Shown one piece after another: positions 1 to 6,647 of a stretch of DNA of 64,000 nt. Under the pieces are notes generated by a model. The model was not told the DNA's origin, did no database searches, and saw only the letters and a program-made list of their open reading frames with translations. The position numbers were made by a program, and so were the translations under genes. Position 1 is the first letter of the stretch. Each line of letters begins with the position of its first letter. This stretch comes from Malaciobacter molluscorum LMG 25693. GTDB taxonomy: Bacteria; Campylobacterota; Campylobacteria; Campylobacterales; Arcobacteraceae. The stretch lies in the NCBI RefSeq assembly GCF_003544935.1, contig NZ_CP032098.1:1364001-1428000 (forward strand), in the 5' to 3' direction.

Positions 1-2311
1 ATTCAATTTGTACTGGATGAATTAAAGATTTTCCATCAAAACCTAAATAATAAGCATCTTTAGTAGAATCTTCACAAGCAAACTCATCTAATACATCATA
101 ATAAGGTCCATCTATTACAAATTTACCAAATGCTTTAGCTGCAAGTGCAATTTGAGATAGATAATTAAACATTGCTTTTGAACCTTTTTTCATATCTATT
201 TGAAGTCTATTTGCTAATTTATTTGACCCTGCAACTACAACTTCAACTCTAGAACTTGCACTACAAATTTCTTGTATATTTAATACAGAAATAGGAGTTT
301 CTATCATGATCATTAAAGTTAATTCAGGATTAACTTCATCTATTAATTTAACAGCTTCTAAAACATCCTCTTTTGAGTCAATTTTTGAAAATAGTATTCC
401 ATCAAGTTCTATCTCTTTTGCAAGCTCTAAATCTTTTTTGATATCTTCTGTTCCAAGGTTATTAACTCTAATAACTCTTTCAGAATCTCCAAAATTTGCA
501 CCTTGCTCTTTATATACACTTCTTAGAACTTCTCTTCCTACTTCTCTTTGACCTTGTAAAATAGCTTCGAAATCAAAAATAACTGTATCTGCTAAAACTG
601 TTCTAGCTTTTTCTACATTTTGTTTATTGTAAGCTGGTACAAATAACATAGATCTTCTTGCTCTATACTCAACTATGTGCTCACCTGCTGCTCTTGCTTC
701 TTCCATATCATGAATATTTTTAATTAATTGTTTTCTTAATACTTTTCCATTTTTTGTTCTTGGATAATCTTTCATACTAAAGATTTTTTTAGGAGCTTTA
801 TATTTAGCAAGATTTGCTTGTGCAAATGCTAATATCTCTTCTTCGTCCTCTTTTGATAAATCTTTATGACCAACAACGGCAATAGAAACAAGTGTTTTAT
901 CTTTTTCTAACTCAAATCCAAATGCTACACAATCAGCAACTTTTGGATGAGTTTTTACAACTCTTTCTACTTCATGTGGAGATACTCTAAATCCAAAAGT
1001 ATTTATAATATCATCTTTTCTACCAATGAACCAAATGTATCCATCTTTATCTTTTTTTGCATAATCTCCTGTGAAAAAATATCCATCATGTTTAGCTTTT
1101 GAAGTCTCATCTTCTAATTGCCAATATTCTAAAAATAATCCAGGATCATCAACTCCAATACTAATCATACCTTCTTCTTCAACACCAACTTCTTCTAACG
1201 TTTCAGGATTAAGAAGTTTTACAATATGACCTGGTTGAACAAATCCTGCACTTCCTGGTCTAATTGGATTATTTACTGAATGAGAAATATAATAAGAACA
1301 TTCACTCATTCCAATAGCTTCAAAAATGTCTTGTTTAAATCTTGTTCTCCATGCTTCAATCATCTCTGTTGAAAGATGTTCTCCAGCACTCATACAATAT
1401 CTTAAACTTGGACAATCATCAATTGTAAAATCAGTTTTTTGAATAATTTGTCTATAAATAGTTGGAACCCCAATAAATATTGTACATTCATGTTTTTTAA
1501 TTAAATTAATCCATGTTGAAGCATCATTTGCCCCTTCATATGCAATTACTGTATGACCATTGTATAAAGGATCCATTAATGCTGAACCTAATACATATGT
1601 CCAATTAAATTTACCAGAGTGCATAATTCTGTCATTTTTCTTGAAATTGAACCAATATTCTGTTGCTGGAGTTCTTCCAACTAATGATCTATGTGAATGT
1701 AATACACCTTTTGGATAACCAGTTGTTCCTGATGTATAAACTAAATATGCAGGTTCCCCTGATTTAGCATTGTAATGGTTTGGCGTTTTATCTGTATTTT
1801 TTAATATCTCATCTAAAGCATATACATTTATACCTTTAGGCTTTTTATAATCTTCAACACTATTTGTTCCAGCAACAATAATAGTTTTTAAATTATCAAC
1901 ATTTTCTAAATAAGGAACTAAGTTCTCATACATAGATGCTGACATAACTATCGCACTTGCTTGTGAATCTTCTGCAAGGTATTTAACTTCTGAACCACTT
2001 AAAAGTGTTGAAGTAGGAACGGCAATAATCCCAGCTTTTATTGCACCAAAAAATGAAATAGGATAAGCAAGAGAGTTTTTTAAACATACTAATACTCTAT
2101 CTCTTGGTTCTAATCCAATCTCTGTAAGAAAGTTACATATTTGGTCTGATTTTTCAGATAATTGTTTGTATGTAATTTCATCTGTACCTAATTTGTCATC
2201 TTCAATTATCATTGCAGTATTGTTTTCGTTTTCTGTTCCTAAATGAGCAGAAGTACAAGCAACACCGATATTTAAAAATTCAGGTACATCAATTTTTATT
2301 GTTGAACTCAT
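1..2311 (-). CDS. Acyl-CoA ligase fused to a CitE-like (HpcH/HpaI) lyase, 3' end outside the window
   Basis: The frame stays open from the ATG at 2311 to the window edge (about 770 residues, no stop). Residues about 1-530 are an AMP-forming acyl-CoA synthetase: the P-loop YTSGTTGYPKG lies near residue 195, a GMSECSYY motif follows in the adenylation core, then FTGDYAKKDKDGYIWFIGR and the C-terminal lysine motif RTKNGKVLRKQ near 520. It resembles benzoate/acetate-type ligases. From about residue 550 a CitE/malyl-CoA lyase-like TIM barrel begins (RSMLFVPAYNKQNVEKAR, IETPISVL, GFDGKSLIHPVQIE). A good Shine-Dalgarno (AAGGAG) precedes the ATG, and the CitE paralogue ends 14 bases upstream, so they form an operon. 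I infer that an organic acid is activated to its CoA ester and cleaved; the substrate is unknown. The D of the usual GxxDL motif appears replaced (AGSNKLANRL). Confidence 0.85.
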   Translation of the reverse strand, partial: MSSTIKIDVPEFLNIGVACTSAHLGTENENNTAMIIEDDKLGTDEITYKQLSEKSDQICNFLTEIGLEPRDRVLVCLKNSLAYPISFFGAIKAGIIAVPTSTLLSGSEVKYLAEDSQASAIVMSASMYENLVPYLENVDNLKTIIVAGTNSVEDYKKPKGINVYALDEILKNTDKTPNHYNAKSGEPAYLVYTSGTTGYPKGVLHSHRSLVGRTPATEYWFNFKKNDRIMHSGKFNWTYVLGSALMDPLYNGHTVIAYEGANDASTWINLIKKHECTIFIGVPTIYRQIIQKTDFTIDDCPSLRYCMSAGEHLSTEMIEAWRTRFKQDIFEAIGMSECSYYISHSVNNPIRPGSAGFVQPGHIVKLLNPETLEEVGVEEEGMISIGVDDPGLFLEYWQLEDETSKAKHDGYFFTGDYAKKDKDGYIWFIGRKDDIINTFGFRVSPHEVERVVKTHPKVADCVAFGFELEKDKTLVSIAVVGHKDLSKEDEEEILAFAQANLAKYKAPKKIFSMKDYPRTKNGKVLRKQLIKNIHDMEEARAAGEHIVEYRARRSMLFVPAYNKQNVEKARTVLADTVIFDFEAILQGQREVGREVLRSVYKEQGANFGDSERVIRVNNLGTEDIKKDLELAKEIELDGILFSKIDSKEDVLEAVKLIDEVNPELTLMIMIETPISVLNIQEICSASSRVEVVVAGSNKLANRLQIDMKKGSKAMFNYLSQIALAAKAFGKFVIDGPYYDVLDEFACEDSTKDAYYLGFDGKSLIHPVQIE

Positions 2312-2325
2312 AATATAACTCCTTA

Positions 2326-3459
2326 CTATATTTGACCATATGGCCAGTTTTCTCTAAATGTGTGAATTGGCATTTTATTTAATACTGTTAATGCAAAATC
2401 TTGATGTTCTGTGCTTAAACTTCTTAAAGCATACGCTCTTAAGATATTTTGTAAAGCTTTTCCAAACATTGGTGGATCTAACATCTCACCTTCAAATCTT
2501 ATTGCACCACTTAATAGTGCATCAGCTTCAATTGCTGCTTTTAATACTGCTACATCGTGCTCTATCTCTTTTGGACTTGGAGTAAAAGCAACTTTACACA
2601 CATTTATATGATTTGGTGTAATTACTTGTTTTCCTGTAAGACCCATTGCACACTCTTTTTTTGCATGAGAATATACATGTCTTGATGCATCATCTCCGTG
2701 TAAATCAAGCCATCTTCTTATATCTTTTTTTTCTAAACATGAATCAGGTAAAGAGTTTGGTGTAAGCATAACTTCAACTCCACCAATTACACCTGCACCT
2801 TTAATTCTTGCTTCCATTGTAAGAATATTAAAAAATGTTTTTAACTCATCAATCCAACCTTCCGGTGTGATTTTATATGCCATCGCTTTTGAAAAGTCAT
2901 GGATTCCAAATACTACGTGTTTAACTGTTGAGTAATCCATTAAATCAGAAGCAATTTGCAGTGATTTCGGATGCTCAATAATTGGCTGAATAGTTAAGTT
3001 TGCATTAATTGAAACTAACCAAGAAGATAAGTCTCTAATCTCCGCATCTCCATAAACTTCCCCAGCTTTTGCTAAAACAATTACATCAATATATTTATGA
3101 ATTTGTTTTAACATTTTTAAATCTTCTTCATACTCTTCTGTTCTAAATGGATTTATTCTAACTGCTATTTGAAAATTTCTCTCTGGAAATTTTGGTAACT
3201 CTTGAATTAGAAGTTCTCTACTCATAGCTTTTTGTCTACATCCATCTTCTAAATCAAACAGTACTGTATGTGCTTTTGTTTTATAAGCGTGTTTTTGTAA
3301 TCTTAATTTTGCTTGCTCCATTGTTTCATAAGTTCCATCTAATGGATTAAACTTAATTGGAGGATAGTATATTTGAATACCTGGCCAGTAACCACCAAGC
3401 AATGGTGTTAAATCATCATTAGCCGTTAACTTTGATAAATTTAATTGTGATGATGTCAT
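2326..3459 (-). CDS. CitE-like HpcH/HpaI aldolase/lyase family protein
   Basis: This 377-residue protein belongs to the HpcH/HpaI aldolase/citrate-lyase beta family, in a long-form subgroup. Visible family features are AHTVLFDLEDGCRQKAM (the acidic D-E strand), AVRINPF (substrate-phosphate arginine region), a TIQPIIEHPKSL segment in place of the ETP motif, VFGIHDFSKA (the GxxD metal loop) and TGKQVITPNHINV (equivalent of the GK..IHPxQ motif). Members cleave or form CoA esters or beta-hydroxy acids with Mg2+. It is the first gene of an operon with the ligase-CitE fusion and is divergent from an IclR regulator, which probably controls it. Two CitE-type barrels in one operon suggests either sequential C-C cleavages or one lyase plus one thioesterase-like member. 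Exact substrate not predictable. Confidence 0.8.
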   Translation of the reverse strand: MTSSQLNLSKLTANDDLTPLLGGYWPGIQIYYPPIKFNPLDGTYETMEQAKLRLQKHAYKTKAHTVLFDLEDGCRQKAMSRELLIQELPKFPERNFQIAVRINPFRTEEYEEDLKMLKQIHKYIDVIVLAKAGEVYGDAEIRDLSSWLVSINANLTIQPIIEHPKSLQIASDLMDYSTVKHVVFGIHDFSKAMAYKITPEGWIDELKTFFNILTMEARIKGAGVIGGVEVMLTPNSLPDSCLEKKDIRRWLDLHGDDASRHVYSHAKKECAMGLTGKQVITPNHINVCKVAFTPSPKEIEHDVAVLKAAIEADALLSGAIRFEGEMLDPPMFGKALQNILRAYALRSLSTEHQDFALTVLNKMPIHTFRENWPYGQI

Positions 3460-3501
3460 AATTTTTTACCTCTTTATATTAATTTTTATTGTTTTTATAA
3501 T

Positions 3502-3530
3502 TTTTCTTAAGTGGATCTCACTTAAGAAAA
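3502..3530. promoter_or_regulatory. Palindrome, candidate IclR operator
   Basis: Twelve-base perfect arms TTTTCTTAAGTG (3502-3513) and CACTTAAGAAAA (3519-3530) flank a five-base spacer GATCT. The site sits 43-71 bases upstream of the CitE-like start codon, where a repressor would overlap the promoter. It has no T-tract or gene end beside it, so a terminator role is unlikely. Confidence 0.55.
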
Positions 3531-3691
3531 TCAGGTAAAATCACAGGATTACTGCGATGTCTTGATGACATTAATCCATACAGAAAATAAACTATTACAT
3601 AAATTATACATATAAAAAAATATTTAATTTTAATTTAATAAATCTTCTAGATACCATAAAATAGGCATTTTTATTGTAGTTGAAAAATGAG

Positions 3692-3708
3692 TTTCACATA
3701 GTGAGAAA
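3692..3708. promoter_or_regulatory. Second imperfect palindrome, candidate operator
   Basis: TTTCACATAGTGAGAAA reads as an imperfect inverted repeat (TTTCnCA with TGnGAAA). Its reverse complement shares the heptamer TCTCACT with the palindrome at 3502-3530, which supports recognition by the same regulator. It lies about 170 bases upstream of the IclR start. Confidence 0.35.
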
Positions 3709-3874
3709 AATATTTTTGTTCTTCTCATATATTAAAAGAAATTTTTTAAAAAAAGTCTAAATTTTACATATTTGTAACATAATTTTTCTTTGATGGTTAA
3801 CAAAATGGTATATAAATTCTGTTTAATTAAAACAAAGGTATCATAATAAATAAATTTATTAAAAGAAGAGTAGG

Positions 3875-4606
3875 GTGCAAAAACAAAATAAATCACTATC
3901 AAAAGGCTTATGTGTTTTAAAAGAGATAATGTCTAGCAATAAACCTTTAACTGCTAATATTTTATGCCAAAAATTGCAAATTGATAAAAGTACAATGTCT
4001 AGACTTATTACTACTTTGATGACAGAAGAGTTTATAGAGTATAAAGATAATACAAAAGAGATAGTTTTAAGTGATATTGTTAGAAAAATAATACATAAAG
4101 ATGATAGACAAAAAATTGTTGAAAAGACAAAAGCACTATTAGATGAAATATTTTATTTAACTGATGAGTGTGCTTATATTGGAATTTTGGATAATAATTC
4201 TGTTTTATATTTAAATCAAGTTGATAAATCAAAAAGAGTTTTAAAAACTATTGATTCAGTTGGTTTACATGCACCTTTACATACAAATGCTTTTGGTAAA
4301 GTAATTTTAGCTTTTTGTAAAGAAGTAAATATTGAAAATGTAGAGTTGAAAAAATTTACTACAAATACAATTACAAGTATAACAAAACTAAAAAAAGAGA
4401 TAGAAGCAGTTTCTCAAAAAGGTTATGCAATAGGAATAGAAGAGCATGAGTTTGGACTTTGTTCTGTTGCTGTTCCATACTTTAATAAAAGAGGGCAGTT
4501 TGTAGGACCTGTTGGAATTTCTGGTTTATCAGTAAGAATGGATGAAGTAAAATTACATGAACTTGGACAAAAAATATTTAAATTAGTTAATTCAAGTTTT
4601 GTATAA
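3875..4606 (+). CDS. IclR-family transcriptional regulator
   Basis: A 243-residue protein with IclR architecture. Residues about 10-75 form the N-terminal winged helix-turn-helix (ANILCQKLQIDKSTMSRL is the recognition helix region). Residues about 90-240 are the effector-binding domain, with the family segment GLHAPLHTNAFGKVILAF, then GYAIGIEEHEFGLCSVAVP and a terminal GISGLS stretch. Translation starts at GTG behind AGAAGAG. IclR proteins bind small organic acids and usually regulate an adjacent catabolic operon, here the divergent CitE and ligase-CitE genes. Length is normal for the family. The effector is unknown. Its last codons lie inside a bidirectional terminator shared with pepD. Confidence 0.9.
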   Translation: MQKQNKSLSKGLCVLKEIMSSNKPLTANILCQKLQIDKSTMSRLITTLMTEEFIEYKDNTKEIVLSDIVRKIIHKDDRQKIVEKTKALLDEIFYLTDECAYIGILDNNSVLYLNQVDKSKRVLKTIDSVGLHAPLHTNAFGKVILAFCKEVNIENVELKKFTTNTITSITKLKKEIEAVSQKGYAIGIEEHEFGLCSVAVPYFNKRGQFVGPVGISGLSVRMDEVKLHELGQKIFKLVNSSFV

Positions 4607-4627
4607 AAGAAAAATCTTTTATACAAA
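4598..4627. terminator. Bidirectional terminator between IclR gene and pepD
   Basis: Thirteen-base perfect arms TTTGTATAAAAGA (4598-4610) and TCTTTTATACAAA (4615-4627) around an AAAA loop. Both converging stop codons lie inside it, so the same palindrome encodes the last residues FV of both proteins. Confidence 0.8.
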
Positions 4628-5908
4628 CTTATCTGTAATCTCTTTTACTACTTCAAATACTTTTTCAACTGATTTTATACTTACTTGCTCTTTTTTAGAG
4701 TGTGGAAAGTTTATTGTTGGTCCAATTGAAGCTACTTTAATATTTGGAAATTTATCTTTAAATATTGCACACTCAAGTCCTGCATGAATTGCTTCAAGAG
4801 ATGCTTTATCATTATACTTTTTATAAGTATCTAATACAATATTTGTAAACTCATTTACATCTGGTTTCCATGCTGGATATTTTCCTGCTGTTTTAACTTC
4901 AAAGTTATGTGTTTGTAATAAAACAACTGTTTCATCTGTAATATTTTTTAGTTCACTATTTTCCATTGACCTTGCACTTAATTCAACATTAATACTATCA
5001 ATTGTTGTTTCTATTTTTGCAAGATTAATTGAGTTTAGAACTACTCCAAGTTTTTTATCATAACCTCTAACTCCATTTGAAAATGAGTATAAAAAGTCAA
5101 TAATCTTTTCATCAAATATATTTAGATGTTCAGATTTTGTATCAATCTTTTGAATTTTCATATTTTTATGTGAAGCAATTGGCTCTTTATTTGTTGCAAT
5201 TATTGCTTTTGCATTTGCTGGAATTGAGTTTATTCTTTCACCTGCGTTTATATCTAAAATTTTCCCATCACACTCTTTAATAGTTTTTACTAAAAGTTTT
5301 ATAGCATTTGGAATATTTTTATCTATATCAACTCCACTATGTCCACCTTGCAAATTTGAAATAGAAACTTCGTATAAATCTAGATTTTCATCATTTTTTA
5401 TGATTTTTTTATTAAAGTTTTTTCCAAAGATATCAACTCCACCAGCACAACCAATGCAAATTTCGCCTTCTTCTTCACTATCAAGATTAAGCATATATTG
5501 TGAATTTAGTTCTAAATCTAAATTATTTGCACCAATTAAACCAATCTCTTCATCACTTGTAAAAAGAAATTCACAATCATAGTTTTGGCTCATAAGATAT
5601 AACATATATGAACAACCCATTCCATTATCACTACCAAGAGTTGAATCTTCTGCTTTTAATATATCTTCTTCTTGTACAATTTTAGGAACACAATTATCAC
5701 TTAAACATACAATGTCATAATGACTTTGAAAACTAAGTTTTGCTTTTGAATTTTCTTTTTTACATAAAATATTATTTGTTTTATCAACTAAGCATAAATA
5801 GTCATATTTTTTTGCGTACTCTTTCATAAAGTTAATAAATGGTTCATGTGTACCACTACATCTAGGAATATTTGTTATTTGTTTAAAAATATCAATAATC
5901 TGGCTCAA
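4619..5908 (-). CDS. pepD: Cytosolic aminoacyl-histidine dipeptidase (M20C)
   Basis: A 429-residue zinc dipeptidase of the PepD/M20C type, which hydrolyses unspecific dipeptides in the cytoplasm. Metal-site motifs are SFQSHYDIV (His and Asp ligands), STLGSDNGMGCSYML (bridging Asp), FTSDEEIGLIGA (catalytic Glu and ligand Glu), SNLQGGHSGVDI (lid domain histidine) and GPTINFPHSKKEQ near the C-terminus (last His ligand). No signal peptide. The length is somewhat below the roughly 485 residues of the Escherichia coli enzyme. It converges on the IclR gene and appears monocistronic. Confidence 0.9.
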   Translation of the reverse strand: MSQIIDIFKQITNIPRCSGTHEPFINFMKEYAKKYDYLCLVDKTNNILCKKENSKAKLSFQSHYDIVCLSDNCVPKIVQEEDILKAEDSTLGSDNGMGCSYMLYLMSQNYDCEFLFTSDEEIGLIGANNLDLELNSQYMLNLDSEEEGEICIGCAGGVDIFGKNFNKKIIKNDENLDLYEVSISNLQGGHSGVDIDKNIPNAIKLLVKTIKECDGKILDINAGERINSIPANAKAIIATNKEPIASHKNMKIQKIDTKSEHLNIFDEKIIDFLYSFSNGVRGYDKKLGVVLNSINLAKIETTIDSINVELSARSMENSELKNITDETVVLLQTHNFEVKTAGKYPAWKPDVNEFTNIVLDTYKKYNDKASLEAIHAGLECAIFKDKFPNIKVASIGPTINFPHSKKEQVSIKSVEKVFEVVKEITDKFV

Positions 5909-5965
5909 TATAATTCCTTTAATATAAAATATAAGAGATTATAACTTTTTAAAATTAAGATATTT

Positions 5966-6574
5966 TTACTTTATGAAGTTTTCTATTGTAATTGCATTTT
6001 TTTTATAATACTCGATTAAACTATTATATACTTCACCACTTTTTCTATCTTTATTTTTGTATAGTTTATCTTTTATAAAGTTTAAAGTAGCAATAAGTTG
6101 TTGTTCTCCTAATTTACCTATTAATGAAAATATCTCTTTATTATTCATATCAAGGAAAATCAATGTAGGAACAGTATCAATATTATAAAGACTTAACATT
6201 GTTTTTGAATCAATATTTAATTTCTCATCTTTATAAAAAATAGTATGTTTTTTATTTTCATTTATATTTATATAGTAAGAATTTACTTCTTTAGTTAATT
6301 TTTGTTGAATTATTTTAGAGTTTATAATAAACTCTTTTAATTGTATAGAGTCTTTATTTGTATTATTAAGAAAAAATATTATTGAATCTTTATCATTTAA
6401 AATAATTTTAGAATTATCTTTAAAATATAGATTTATTCTGTTGTTTATTGAATTTATTTTTTTTAAAGGAAGAGGTTTTTCTTGTTTTGTTATTTTGATT
6501 AAAAAGTTTTCATTATAGTAAATAGCAAATGAAAATGCTATTGCAAAAATTGTTAATAAAATTAAATTTTTCAT
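5966..6574 (-). CDS. Periplasmic or membrane-anchored thioredoxin-fold protein without cysteines
   Basis: A 202-residue protein with an N-terminal hydrophobic anchor or signal (MKNLILLTIFAIAFSFAIYY). The body reads like a thioredoxin fold: the IDTVPTLIFLDMN segment carries the cis-proline that precedes strand beta-4, and LIGKLGEQQLIATL fits the last helix. Where the CxxC would sit (FFLNNTNKDS) there is no cysteine, and the whole protein has none. A dithiol redox role is therefore excluded; a chaperone or scaffold role is possible. It lies downstream of ccsBA on the same strand but behind a terminator-like hairpin, so a cytochrome c maturation role is only a contextual guess. Confidence 0.65.
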   Translation of the reverse strand: MKNLILLTIFAIAFSFAIYYNENFLIKITKQEKPLPLKKINSINNRINLYFKDNSKIILNDKDSIIFFLNNTNKDSIQLKEFIINSKIIQQKLTKEVNSYYININENKKHTIFYKDEKLNIDSKTMLSLYNIDTVPTLIFLDMNNKEIFSLIGKLGEQQLIATLNFIKDKLYKNKDRKSGEVYNSLIEYYKKNAITIENFIK

Positions 6575-6620
6575 AATTTAACTTTATCTAAAAATAACTT
6601 AATAGAATTTACATAATTAA

Positions 6621-6647
6621 AACTAAGAAAGAAAAACTTTCTTAGTT
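6621..6647 (-). terminator. Terminator after ccsBA
   Basis: Arms AACTAAGAAAG (6621-6631) and CTTTCTTAGTT (6637-6647) with an AAAAA loop; overlaps the ccsBA stop codon. No long T-tract follows, so read-through into the thioredoxin-fold gene is possible. Confidence 0.6.

Larger units (their letters stand above)
3460..3874. promoter_or_regulatory. Divergent regulatory region between CitE operon and IclR gene
   Basis: This 415-base gap contains no convincing gene. It holds the promoters for the leftward CitE/ligase operon and the rightward IclR gene, a near-perfect palindrome close to the CitE start and a second imperfect palindrome in the middle. A run of poly-A/T-rich sequence separates them. 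The layout is typical of a local IclR regulator with its target operon, but no binding has been shown. Confidence 0.6.

Noticed and set aside
306-551. Open frame on the + strand inside the ligase-CitE fusion
   Set aside because: It is antisense to a strongly coding frame with recognisable motifs, has no Shine-Dalgarno, and its serine-rich translation is typical of a shadow of AT-rich coding DNA.
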